Assembly (NCBI GenBank): GCA_022710585.1
Contig: JAKLGV010000017.1
Span: 1-64,000 of the forward strand
Direction of reading: 5' to 3'
DNA from: Deltaproteobacteria bacterium
Lineage (GTDB): Bacteria; Desulfobacterota; Syntrophia; Syntrophales; Smithellaceae
DNA length: 64,000 nucleotides
Below, in pieces: positions 53,444 to 63,768 of this stretch; position 1 is the first letter of the stretch, and each line of letters opens with the position of its first letter. The notes under the pieces were generated by a model. The model saw nothing but the letters and a program-made list of their open reading frames with translations. It made no database searches and was not told where the DNA came from. The position numbers and the translations under genes are program-made.

Positions 53444-54862
53444 ATGCTTTTGAACAAGAATGATCAAATCACACAAAAATACGATGTCGTCATCATCGGC
53501 GGCGGGCTGGGAGGTCTGACAGCCGCCAACAAACTGGCGAAGAACGGCCGCAAGGTTCTCCTGCTGGAATCTCACGATAAACTTGGCGGATTCGCCACCT
53601 GGTTTCATCGCCGCAAACATATTTTTGATGTCTCGCTGCACGGCTTTCCGGTCGGCATGGTGAAAACCTGCCGCAAGTACTGGAGCAAGGCCATTGCCGA
53701 TAAAATTATTCAGCTCAAGCGGGTCCGGTTCATTAATCCCCTGTATCAGATCGAAACAGATTTCACAGTGGAAGATTTTACCAGCAAACTCGTCAACGAT
53801 TTTAAAATTCCCAAAGAACAGGTTGATAATTTTTTTAATCTGATTATGAATATGAATTATTACGATAACAAGGAAATGACGAATGGCGAACTGCTGGAAA
53901 GTTTTTTCCCCGGCCGAAAGGACGTTCATCGATTTCTCATCGAGCCGATTGTTTACGCCAATGGCTCCACGATGGAAGACCCGGCCATTACCTACGGCAT
54001 TGTCTTTTCTAATTTTATGAGCAAGGGCGTTTTCACCTTTCAGGGGGGCACGGACCTGGTCATTCAAATGATGCAGGAAGAGCTCCTGAAGAATAATGTT
54101 GATATTCGCCTGAAATCAAAAGTGGAAAAGATTGCTGTGGAGAATAATATCTGTCAGGGTGTCGTGGTGAACGGTGAGTTTGTTGCGTCCAAGTCGGTTC
54201 TGTCCAACGGCAATCTCATCGGAACGATTTTCAATATGGTCGGAGAGGACAAGTTCAAGCCTGAATTTATCGAAAAAGTGAAGAAGGTCAGGCTCAACAC
54301 CAGCTCCTGTCAGGTTTACATGGGAATCAGGCAAGGGGAAACGATTGAGGATATCGGCGATCTGATTTTCTACTCGGAAGCCGGGGAATTCAAAACCGAT
54401 GAACTTTTATCCATGAATACAACCAGCCGGACGTTTTCGCTTTACTATCCAAGACTCAGACCGCAACTGGCCGATGCCGGCTACACAATCGTTGCCTCCA
54501 CCAACGCGCGTTATGAAGATTGGGCAAAACTGAGCAAAGAAGATTATGAAGCAAAAAAACAGGAACTGATTGACGCAACGCTGGTTAGCCTTGAAAAAAT
54601 CATTCCGGATGTCAGAAAAAAGATTGATTATATCGAAGCGGCGACACCTCTTACGATCAAGCGATACACACATCACGAAAGGGGTTCTTCTTTCGGAACC
54701 AAGCATGAAGGCTTGGATGTCTCCATGAAACTGCATCACGAGATAAGCGGTTTATTTCATACCGGTTCCGTTGGCATCATCATGTCCGGCTGGCTTGGCG
54801 CTGCCAATTACGGCGTCATTCAGTCTTACGAAGTGGATAACTATCTGGATAAGCAAAACTGA
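53444..54862 (+). CDS. CrtI/phytoene-desaturase-like flavoprotein 2
   Basis: A 472-residue FAD protein, second of its kind in this operon. The motif [16 protein letters not shown] and ESHDKLGG open the protein, and a C-terminal [20 protein letters not shown] matches the FAD-binding end of the CrtI family. It differs from the first copy in sequence and is not a recent duplicate. Two such enzymes could carry out sequential desaturation or isomerisation of an acyl chain, or desaturation on both sides of a growing polyene. The gene starts one base after the oleD stop. Confidence 0.8.
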   Translation: MLLNKNDQITQKYDVVIIGGGLGGLTAANKLAKNGRKVLLLESHDKLGGFATWFHRRKHIFDVSLHGFPVGMVKTCRKYWSKAIADKIIQLKRVRFINPLYQIETDFTVEDFTSKLVNDFKIPKEQVDNFFNLIMNMNYYDNKEMTNGELLESFFPGRKDVHRFLIEPIVYANGSTMEDPAITYGIVFSNFMSKGVFTFQGGTDLVIQMMQEELLKNNVDIRLKSKVEKIAVENNICQGVVVNGEFVASKSVLSNGNLIGTIFNMVGEDKFKPEFIEKVKKVRLNTSSCQVYMGIRQGETIEDIGDLIFYSEAGEFKTDELLSMNTTSRTFSLYYPRLRPQLADAGYTIVASTNARYEDWAKLSKEDYEAKKQELIDATLVSLEKIIPDVRKKIDYIEAATPLTIKRYTHHERGSSFGTKHEGLDVSMKLHHEISGLFHTGSVGIIMSGWLGAANYGVIQSYEVDNYLDKQN

Positions 54863-54869
54863 GGTGCAT

Positions 54870-55610
54870 ATGTTTGATTTCAATCATCAGAGGGTCATTG
54901 TCACCGGCGGAACGCGAGGCATCGGAGCGGGAATTGCCGAGGCGTTTCTTCAGGCCGGCGCAACGGTAATCGCCGTCTATTCTTCCAATGACGCGGCCGC
55001 CAATGAATTTAAAAATAAAAATGCGCAATATGCCGACAGGCTCGATATACAAAAATATGATATCTCCTCTTCACCGGCGGTTAAAAATCTCTTCACGTAT
55101 CTGGATGAAAAATATCCGTCTCTGGAAGTGCTGGTGAATAATTCAGGCATCCGGCAGGATGCCGTAGCCGCTCTCATGACGGATGAGCAGTGGAAAAAAG
55201 TCCTGGAAGTCAACCTGACCGGAACATTTTTTATGTCGCGGGAAATCATTCCACGTTTTATGTCCAATCGCTTCGGACGCATTATCAACATCAGCTCGCT
55301 GGGCGGAGACATCGGTTTTCAGGGACAGGCCAACTACGCGGCCTCCAAGGCCGGACAGATTGCCATGACCAAGTCATTATCTAAAGAAGTGGCCAAAAAA
55401 GGCATTACCGTCAATTGCGTTTCGCCGGGCTTTATTGATACGGAGCTCATCGGCGATCTTCCCGAAGAACAGCGCAAAGAATACCTGAAGATGATCCCGC
55501 TCAAACGCTTCGGCAAGGTGCAGGAAGTGGCCCATGCGGTTCTCTTTCTGGCAGGCAGGGAAGCTTCTTATATTACCGGCACAAACATCACCGTCGCGGG
55601 AGGTTTGTAA
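54870..55610 (+). CDS. 3-oxoacyl-ACP reductase, FabG-type SDR
   Basis: A 246-residue SDR. TGGTRGIGAGIA, NNSG and the catalytic ISS plus YAASKAG are all present, and the end TGTNITVAGG fits FabG. It is the ketoreductase of the operon's dedicated fatty-acid module. ATG 54870 has GAGGTG upstream, and its TAA stop shares one base with the dehydratase ATG. A longer frame upstream (to 54771) overlaps the flavoprotein gene and is not used. Confidence 0.9.
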   Translation: MFDFNHQRVIVTGGTRGIGAGIAEAFLQAGATVIAVYSSNDAAANEFKNKNAQYADRLDIQKYDISSSPAVKNLFTYLDEKYPSLEVLVNNSGIRQDAVAALMTDEQWKKVLEVNLTGTFFMSREIIPRFMSNRFGRIINISSLGGDIGFQGQANYAASKAGQIAMTKSLSKEVAKKGITVNCVSPGFIDTELIGDLPEEQRKEYLKMIPLKRFGKVQEVAHAVLFLAGREASYITGTNITVAGGL

Positions 55611-56026
55611 TGGAAGAGATTCTTGCCGCCATTCCGCAGCGTCCGCCGTTTCTTTTTGTCGACAGGATTCTCTCCAGAGAAGGCAATTCCATCGCGACGG
55701 AAAGAACCTTAAGAGCAGACGAATATTTTTTCCAGGGGCATTTTCCCGGAAATCCCATCATGCCCGGTGTGCTGTTGTGCGAAGCCTGTTTCCAGACCGG
55801 CGCCATCTTAATGGGCGCGGGCAGCCAGCCGGGTCTGGGCGTGGTAACCAGAATAAAAGATACAAAATTTAAAAGTTTCGCCCGGCCCGGGGATACCCTG
55901 ACCATTTCAGTGACGCTTGACGATCAGGTGGACAACGCCTTCTATATGAGCGGGACAATCCGGATTGCCGACAAGTTAATTTTGAAGATCATCTTTCAGG
56001 CGGCGCTCCTTCCGCCGGAACAATGA
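55610..56026 (+). CDS. FabZ-like 3-hydroxyacyl-ACP dehydratase
   Basis: A 138-residue single-hotdog dehydratase. The catalytic His is in FFQGHFPG and the catalytic Glu in LLCEACFQ, both in their normal contexts, with NPIMPGV between. At the N-terminus the common LPHRxPF is IPQRPPF. It starts on the last base of the fabG stop, so coupling is strong. It should dehydrate 3-hydroxyacyl-ACP for this operon's FAS set. FabA-like isomerase activity cannot be excluded. Confidence 0.9.
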   Translation: MEEILAAIPQRPPFLFVDRILSREGNSIATERTLRADEYFFQGHFPGNPIMPGVLLCEACFQTGAILMGAGSQPGLGVVTRIKDTKFKSFARPGDTLTISVTLDDQVDNAFYMSGTIRIADKLILKIIFQAALLPPEQ

Positions 56027-56036
56027 GAGGATAAAT

Positions 56037-56828
56037 ATGGACTTTCTGCAGGTAACAGGAAAAATATTTTTGGTGACCGGCGTCGCCAACAAAAAGAGCG
56101 TCGCCTACTTTATCGCCAGAGGGCTTATCGATAACGGCGCAAAGGTGATTTTTTCCGTTCAGAATGAAGACAATCAAAGCAAGACTCAGAAGCTTTTCCC
56201 GGACAGCAACGTATTAATTTGTGATGTCGAGAATCCTGACAGCATTAATCGGTTGGGAGAATATTTTCAGACAAATAACATCAAGCTTTCCGGTTTTGTT
56301 CACTCCATTGCCTTTGCCAATTACAGCGAAGGGCTCAAGCCTTTTCACGAAACCAAAGTTGAAGATTATCTGCAGGCGACCAATATCTCCTGCTTTTCAC
56401 TAGTGGCCATTTCCAACGCTTTGAAAAATTCGTTTGCGGAAGACGCTTCCATCGTTACCATTTCCATCAGCAACACCCGCGCAACAGCCTACGGTTACAT
56501 GGGGCCGATCAAGGCCGCCCTGGATGCCACGGTGGCGTTCCTGGCTAAATCATTGTCGGAAATATCAAGAATCAGGGTGAATGCTGTCTGCGCCGGGCCC
56601 TTGAAGACTTCGGCCTCCGCCGGTATTCCGGGATATGTGAATAATTATCTTTTCGCCGAACAATTAACGCTGAGAAAGGCCGCGCTTAAAACCGAAGAAG
56701 TAGCCAACACGGCCATCTTTCTGCTCTCGCCTGTTTCGGCCGGGATCAATGCCACGGGCATCGTGGTTGATGCCGGCATGTCCTGCAATTACTTTGATCA
56801 GGATATCGTCAATCGGGCCATGCGCTAA
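56037..56828 (+). CDS. FabI-like enoyl-ACP reductase
   Basis: A 263-residue SDR of the FabI type, completing the fatty-acid cycle by reducing enoyl-ACP with NAD(P)H. VTGVANKKSVAYFIARGL is the divergent FabI nucleotide motif, HSIAFA the SIA(F/N) signature and YGYMGPIK the FabI-type Tyr-x6-Lys active site. GAGG precedes ATG 56037 by about ten bases. Having its own enoyl reductase suggests that some elongation cycles are fully reduced and others left unsaturated. Confidence 0.9.
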   Translation: MDFLQVTGKIFLVTGVANKKSVAYFIARGLIDNGAKVIFSVQNEDNQSKTQKLFPDSNVLICDVENPDSINRLGEYFQTNNIKLSGFVHSIAFANYSEGLKPFHETKVEDYLQATNISCFSLVAISNALKNSFAEDASIVTISISNTRATAYGYMGPIKAALDATVAFLAKSLSEISRIRVNAVCAGPLKTSASAGIPGYVNNYLFAEQLTLRKAALKTEEVANTAIFLLSPVSAGINATGIVVDAGMSCNYFDQDIVNRAMR

Positions 56829-56844
56829 ATCAAAGGACATTACA

Positions 56845-57339
56845 ATGACCACGCCCCTCATCTCCATCGTCGGCAAATCCAATTCCGGCAAAACGACCTT
56901 GGTGGAAAAATTGATCCCCGAACTCATCAAGAGGGGATACCGCGTCGCTACCATCAAGCACAACAAGCACGGATTCGATATCGACCACGAAGGCAAGGAT
57001 AGTTGGCGGCATAAAAAAGCAGGCGCCTGCACGACGGTGATTGCCTGCCCGACAAGAGTGGCTTTGATCGAAGACATTGACCGCGACTACTCTCTCGCGG
57101 AAATCAGAGACAAGTATATTAAAGATGCGGATGTTATTCTTGCCGAAGGTTACAAGGGCAATCCTTTCCCCAAAATTGAAGTTTACCGGGCAGAACTCAA
57201 GCGTGAATTGCTCTGCGGTAAAGAAGACAATCTGCTAGCCCTTGCCTCCGACACAAAACTGGACGTCAGCGTTCCCTGCTTCGATATCAACGATATAACA
57301 AGTATCGCCGATTTGATCGAAAACAAATTCCTTCAATAA
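56845..57339 (+). CDS. mobB: Molybdopterin-guanine dinucleotide biosynthesis protein MobB
   Basis: A 164-residue P-loop GTP-binding protein that assists formation of the molybdopterin guanine dinucleotide cofactor. The Walker A motif GKSNSGKTTLVEKL is at the N-terminus, followed by IKHNKHGFDIDHEGKDSWRHKKAG and a GYKGNPFPKIE block typical of MobB. It begins 16 bases after fabI with AAAGGA upstream and ATG at 56845; an ORF extension to 56749 overlaps fabI. It is co-directional with the Ole operon but probably has an unrelated job. Confidence 0.92.
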   Translation: MTTPLISIVGKSNSGKTTLVEKLIPELIKRGYRVATIKHNKHGFDIDHEGKDSWRHKKAGACTTVIACPTRVALIEDIDRDYSLAEIRDKYIKDADVILAEGYKGNPFPKIEVYRAELKRELLCGKEDNLLALASDTKLDVSVPCFDINDITSIADLIENKFLQ

Positions 57340-58018
57340 AGCAGAGCCCGGCTATCCTTGAGAGGACAAACAATGTCAAGTGAAGTTTTGTCGCAGTCGT
57401 GGACTTCATCTACTTATCCACGGTATTTGGGTGTCATTAAATTTGATGATAACGGGTTGAAAGGTTGCTTGCAATACTAATTGTATCAAGCAATGATTTT
57501 ATCCATCTAAAATATAAAACCGGCGATTGATGTTAAAACCAACCGCCGGTTAATTCAAATGTGGAAAGCATTAGCGGACATTAATTAATTTAATAGAACC
57601 GTCCCCTTTCTTTTCCGAATCTTTTTTTAAGCTGAAAAAAATGCTTGTGACTATTGGATAAATCAAAAATCTTAAGTTTGTCGGAATTATTTACAGTTTG
57701 AAATAGCAACCAATATAAAAATTTCTTGGGTTAGAATATTTGTGCATGCTGTTTAAAAAGCAAAAAGTCTAAGCTTTATTGGATATTATACAGTCTTTAA
57801 TATAGCCACCCATCACAAGCACGTTCAGAACCAGACAAGTTTGCATTACTTTGTAAGCGTCGGTATTCTTTACATTTATTAATTCCATCCAAGCATGATG
57901 TTTTAATATGCCAGTTATATTAAATAGATAAGAAATGGTTCATTTTATGCATTCTTCAACGTGCAATTATTAAATAAGGGACATAGGAATTTCACCAATA
58001 TTTCTTTGGAGGGAAATC
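57340..58018. other. Intergenic region between mobB and the PEP-CTERM gene
   Basis: A 679-base AT-rich gap. It contains a hairpin AACCGGCG/CGCCGGTT (57517-57551) and the motif AGAACCGTCCCCTTTC (57595-57610), which resembles sequences near REP-associated elements. I see no gene and no convincing promoter for the next gene. Confidence 0.6.
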
Positions 58019-58552
58019 ATGAAAAAAAGATTTATGTTAATTGTCGTGGTATTCGCCTTCTGCTTACTTGTAGCACCCGTGTGGGCTGACAACTATTTTT
58101 TGGATGTAATCCCTATGGGGTGGGATTATGGCAATGTGCCTGTCGGAACTTTCTCAACTGCAAGTTTTGATTTGGTGAGCCTGGGGCCAACTGAGGTGTG
58201 GATTTACACTATAGGGCTTACTGCCAATGCAACACTCCCCATGCCTGACGCACATAGTGATGGATATACATTGGGCGCCTTTTCATTTAACACTTATCCC
58301 ATTTTGCCCATTGCATTACCAGTGGGTGAATATATCTCAGTCGATGTGGTTTTTACACCCCCAAGCCCGGGATATTACAGCGTCTACTTGGGAATAGACA
58401 GTAATGACTCTGTGCCTCCCCCTGGAGCGTTAGCGTTTTTACTTTTGGAGGGATATGGCATCAATGTTACCGTTCCCGAACCAACAACATTGATTCTTCT
58501 AGGACTTGGTCTAATTGGACTGGCAGGTGTGAGGAGAAAGTTTCAGAAATAA
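58019..58552 (+). CDS. PEP-CTERM exported protein with ASH/choice-of-anchor-like domain
   Basis: A 177-residue exported protein. Signal peptide (to about VWA-DN), then a beta-rich region resembling the ASPM/SPD-2/Hydin or choice-of-anchor D domain: DYGNVPVGTFSTASFDL, a VDVVFTPPSPGYYS strand and DSNDSVP. It ends with the PEP-CTERM sorting signal VPEPTT, a hydrophobic stretch and a basic tail RRKFQK. Exosortase would cleave or anchor it, but no exosortase gene is in the window. GGAGGG precedes ATG 58019. A terminator follows. Probably a surface or extracellular-matrix protein. Confidence 0.85.
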   Translation: MKKRFMLIVVVFAFCLLVAPVWADNYFLDVIPMGWDYGNVPVGTFSTASFDLVSLGPTEVWIYTIGLTANATLPMPDAHSDGYTLGAFSFNTYPILPIALPVGEYISVDVVFTPPSPGYYSVYLGIDSNDSVPPPGALAFLLLEGYGINVTVPEPTTLILLGLGLIGLAGVRRKFQK

Positions 58553-58599
58553 AATCCGACTTCATCGGGTTTAGAAACCATTGTTTTTACCATGGAGTA

Positions 58600-58631
58600 A
58601 AAAGGCAGGGCTAGGGGCTCTGCCTTTTTTC
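58600..58631 (+). terminator. Terminator after the PEP-CTERM gene
   Basis: AAAAGGCAG pairs with CTGCCTTTTTT; T-rich tail. Good intrinsic terminator. Confidence 0.85.
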
Positions 58632-58683
58632 ATTTTTATTGATTATTGTTTGTAAACTAGCATAAAAATGGAATTTGATAAAT

Positions 58684-58701
58684 TGTGGACTACCGGAAGC
58701 A
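58684..58701 (+). repeat. Short dispersed intergenic repeat, copy 2
   Basis: TGTGGACTACCGGAAGCA, one mismatch from 293-310. Confidence 0.4.
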
Positions 58702-58914
58702 CCAAATGAAAATTTAATTTCCGAACCGACAGAATTATGGAACGCATCTACAAACAAATGAATTTTAAAATTCTGGATGTTGATTATTCCTATTCGAAAG
58801 GTTCACGAAAAAATCAGCCGGAGCGTAGCGATCGGGTGGATTGACGGGTTAAGCTCTCATATAAAAGTATGACCCATGTAACCAGAACAATCCGTTACCT
58901 ATCTCCACGTTCGC

Positions 58915-59970
58915 TCATTGACGACGCTTCGATAATACGGATACTGACACACCCGCTGCTAGGATGGAGAAAATCAAAGCCAGCAGGTATAAGTTGAAGT
59001 GCTCCCCTAGGGTGAGCTTCAGCCATTCGGCAAGCAACATCTTCACTCCCACTATCATCAGGATCAGCGCGAGAGAGACCTTCAAGTATCTGAACTTAGT
59101 TACCATGCCAGCCAGTGCGAAGTAAAGAGATCGCAGACCGAGTATCGCGAATACATTGCTGGTGAACACCAAGAACGGGTCGCTCGTGATGGCAAAGATG
59201 GCAGGGATCGAATCAACGGCAAAGATTATATCGGTCGTCTCGACCATGACGAGTGCCAACGCCAGAGGCGTGAGGAGCAGGGTTCCCGGTCGAGCTTTGT
59301 CCACGACCTCATCCGGGACAGTTGGCGCACCTGGAAACTCACTCTCGTAGGATGCGGGTGCACCAGCGCGAACAACAAAGTGTTCGCCGTGAAACCTGGC
59401 GGTTACCGGGAACAAGCGGCGCGTCAACCGAACGATTATATTCCTATTCGGATCGGTTTGATCGTTCTTGAGAAAGAGCATCTTTGTTGCTGTCAGGATC
59501 AAAAATACGGCGAACAGGTACAGGATCCAGTGGAACTCGGCGATCAACTTCGCTCCGACAACGATCATCAAACCTCGCAGGAGCAGCGCGCCAAGGATGC
59601 CCCAAAACAGCACGCGGTGCTGGTAGATCGGCGGCACCGCGAAGAAGCCAAAGATCACTGCGATCACGAAGATGTTGTCCACGCTAAGGGACTTCTCTAA
59701 GATGTAGCCGGTCAGGTACTTCTCCGTTGCTGCTGCGCCCCCGTTCGTCAGCCCATCGACTGCGTCCACCATAGTGCCGAGGCCGAACCACTGGTTGCTG
59801 TATGCAAAATACACGAACACTGAAAACGACAACCCCATGGATAACCACACGGCCGACCAGATGACGGCCTCCTTAGCACTGACGATGTGAGCTTTACGGT
59901 GAAAGATGCCCAGGTCAAGTGCCAGCATCAGTAGGACAAACGCTATAAATGCTATCCAGATCGATATCAC
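58915..59970 (-). CDS. TerC/Alx-family membrane protein
   Basis: A 351-residue inner-membrane protein with about nine hydrophobic segments. The family signatures LEKSLSVDNIFVIAVIFGFF and ETTDIIFAVDSIPAI, both with Asp in the membrane, are present. TerC/Alx proteins take part in manganese or calcium homeostasis or tellurite resistance. A good GAGGGAGG precedes the start. I looked for a yybP-ykoY-type riboswitch upstream and saw none. Base and codon use looks richer in GC-ending codons than its intergenic surroundings, and the locus is flanked by repeats, so acquisition by transfer is possible. Confidence 0.9.
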   Translation of the reverse strand: MISIWIAFIAFVLLMLALDLGIFHRKAHIVSAKEAVIWSAVWLSMGLSFSVFVYFAYSNQWFGLGTMVDAVDGLTNGGAAATEKYLTGYILEKSLSVDNIFVIAVIFGFFAVPPIYQHRVLFWGILGALLLRGLMIVVGAKLIAEFHWILYLFAVFLILTATKMLFLKNDQTDPNRNIIVRLTRRLFPVTARFHGEHFVVRAGAPASYESEFPGAPTVPDEVVDKARPGTLLLTPLALALVMVETTDIIFAVDSIPAIFAITSDPFLVFTSNVFAILGLRSLYFALAGMVTKFRYLKVSLALILMIVGVKMLLAEWLKLTLGEHFNLYLLALIFSILAAGVSVSVLSKRRQ

Positions 59971-60016
59971 TCGTTGTGTGCCTCCCTCATGGGCTTGTGT
60001 CGCTTAACGTTTAATA

Positions 60017-60161
60017 TACCCAGTGGGTATTTTCCGATATTTTGTGCAATCCTACTTTATTTCCGAAAAAATAAAAAGAATAAATACATCGTAAAATCAA
60101 TATTGTTGACTTTTCTCTGCGGGTCTTTTGGTCTTTATTATCGGGAAATACCCGGCGGGTA
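60017..60161. repeat. 145-bp segment bounded by inverted palindromic repeats
   Basis: Left arm 60017-60039 (TACCCAGTGGGTATTTTCCG then ATA) and right arm 60139-60161 are inverted copies with about 19 of 23 matches. Each arm contains its own TACCCxxxGGGTA palindrome. It could be a miniature inverted-repeat element or a pair of regulator-binding sites next to terC. Confidence 0.45.
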
Positions 60162-60253
60162 AAACATAGAATATTTGTCCAAGGTAAAGAAAACCGACAT
60201 TAATGAATACTGTTTGAAAGAGTTTATAAATTTGAAAATTATCTGAATCTCAC

Positions 60254-60265
60254 TTACCGGAAGCA
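60254..60265 (+). repeat. Short dispersed intergenic repeat, copy 3 (partial)
   Basis: TTACCGGAAGCA matches the last 12 bases of the repeat at 293-310. Confidence 0.3.
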
Positions 60266-60294
60266 AATAAGGCAACTTATGACATTTTAGTATC

Positions 60295-60756
60295 CTAATA
60301 GTAGCATCTGTCGATACAGGTGTTCTGGTAATTCAGGCAATTTGTATTGCAAACCGTACGTTCATAACTTCCTAAAGTTTCAGCACTGATGAACGTGTTG
60401 CGGGCACAATCCGATTCACAGGAACTGCGCTCCATTTTGCACTCGCGTTCGCATTCAGCGTTCGGCTTCCTGATTCGAAGCGTGTCCGCTTTTACTTTCT
60501 CCTGTTCCGTGATGGCCTTTTCCTGCTCTGTTACAGCCTTTTGCTGCTCGATATATTCTTTGTTGGCCTGTTCTGCTATCGAAGGTTTTGAAAAGGATTC
60601 CTTGAGCTGACACGTCATCCCGTCTTTAGGCAGACTTGACATGATTTCATTTCCATCCTTATCGATACAAAGATATAATGCTCCCGGCCATGCCGAAACA
60701 GTGAAAAGAAAAATGACGGCCAAACAAATAATACCCTGAAGATATTTTATTCTCAT
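60295..60756 (-). CDS. Exported cysteine-rich protein with two CX3C-X6-CX3C motifs
   Basis: A 153-residue protein with a signal peptide, then a short LYLCIDKDGNEI strand pair as in DUF4124-like domains, a Glu/Lys-rich coiled coil (about 68-92) and a C-terminal Cys-rich part. That part contains two identical spacings: CERECKMERSSCESDC and CNTNCLNYQNTCIDRC (each Cx3C-x6-Cx3C), which would form disulfide-linked helical hairpins in the periplasm. I do not recognise the family. It is divergent from the Rrf2 gene. Confidence 0.65.
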   Translation of the reverse strand: MRIKYLQGIICLAVIFLFTVSAWPGALYLCIDKDGNEIMSSLPKDGMTCQLKESFSKPSIAEQANKEYIEQQKAVTEQEKAITEQEKVKADTLRIRKPNAECERECKMERSSCESDCARNTFISAETLGSYERTVCNTNCLNYQNTCIDRCYY

Positions 60757-60838
60757 AACTTTCTCTCCCTATCAGCAATATTTACTTCCGTTGATTTAGT
60801 TAAATTATATCATCATTGCATATTTTTGATAATATTTC

Positions 60839-60867
60839 TTGACAAACAATCGCTAATACCTTAATTA
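60839..60867 (+). promoter_or_regulatory. Sigma-70-type promoter of the Rrf2 operon
   Basis: TTGACA (60839-60844), 17-base spacer, TAATTA (60862-60867), 46 bases before the Rrf2 start. The region around 60868-60900 could hold the regulator's own operator. Confidence 0.7.
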
Positions 60868-60913
60868 CTAGCAAAACGATAGTATTGATAGAAAATAATA
60901 AGGTGTTGAATAT

Positions 60914-61351
60914 ATGAAGCTTTCTACAAGATCACGCTACGGATTAAGATTAATGCTGGCTTTGGCCAGAAACTACGGTAAAGGAAATACTTTCCTCAAG
61001 GATATTGCCCGTGAGGAGGAAATTTCCGAGAAATATCTGAGTCTTATTATGATTCCGCTGAAAGGAGTCGGTCTGGTGAATTCCTTGCGGGGATCATCCG
61101 GCGGCTACACACTGGCCAAGGAGCCTTCGCAGATTACATTAAAAGATATCGTGGATGTTCTGGAAGGCGATTGTCTGGTTGATTGCCTGAAGAACCCCAA
61201 GACCTGCTCGAAGGTCAGCACCTGTGCCAGTCGGGATATTTGGGCGTTGCTGGGCGGAAAGATTTCGGAGACGTTGAGTTCGATCACGCTGGAGCAACTT
61301 GTGATAATGAACAGGGAGAAAATGGAGAAGGCCATCAGCCCGTCCATTTAA
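60914..61351 (+). CDS. Rrf2/IscR-family transcription regulator
   Basis: A 145-residue winged-helix regulator. The HTH region RYGLRLMLALA...ISEKYLSLIMIPLKGVGLVNSLRG and the wing SSGGYTLAK match Rrf2. Cys87, Cys91, Cys98 and Cys104 lie in the loop where IscR binds its Fe-S cluster (IscR spacing 92/98/104), so redox or Fe-S sensing is likely. It precedes mnmA, metY and cysK on the same strand, suggesting control of sulfur supply; a CymR-like role is the alternative. Confidence 0.88.
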   Translation: MKLSTRSRYGLRLMLALARNYGKGNTFLKDIAREEEISEKYLSLIMIPLKGVGLVNSLRGSSGGYTLAKEPSQITLKDIVDVLEGDCLVDCLKNPKTCSKVSTCASRDIWALLGGKISETLSSITLEQLVIMNREKMEKAISPSI

Positions 61352-61383
61352 CGGCAACATTAAAAAGAAAGCGTGGAAAGACA

Positions 61384-63745
<2,362 letters not shown>

Positions 63746-63768
63746 CAAACAGACATGGAGGTTATCAA

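Larger units (their letters stand above)
58553..58914. other. Intergenic region after the PEP-CTERM gene
   Basis: Contains the PEP-CTERM terminator and copy 2 of the dispersed repeat. The rest (about 200 bases before terC's 3' end) shows nothing I can name. Confidence 0.6.
59971..60294. other. Intergenic region between terC and the cysteine-rich gene
   Basis: Holds the 145-bp inverted-repeat-bounded segment (60017-60161) and copy 3 of the dispersed repeat (60254-60265). No gene is seen. Confidence 0.6.

Noticed and set aside
59971-60016. Possible manganese (yybP-ykoY) riboswitch before terC
   Set aside because: The conserved loops of that aptamer are not present between the ribosome binding site and the inverted repeat.
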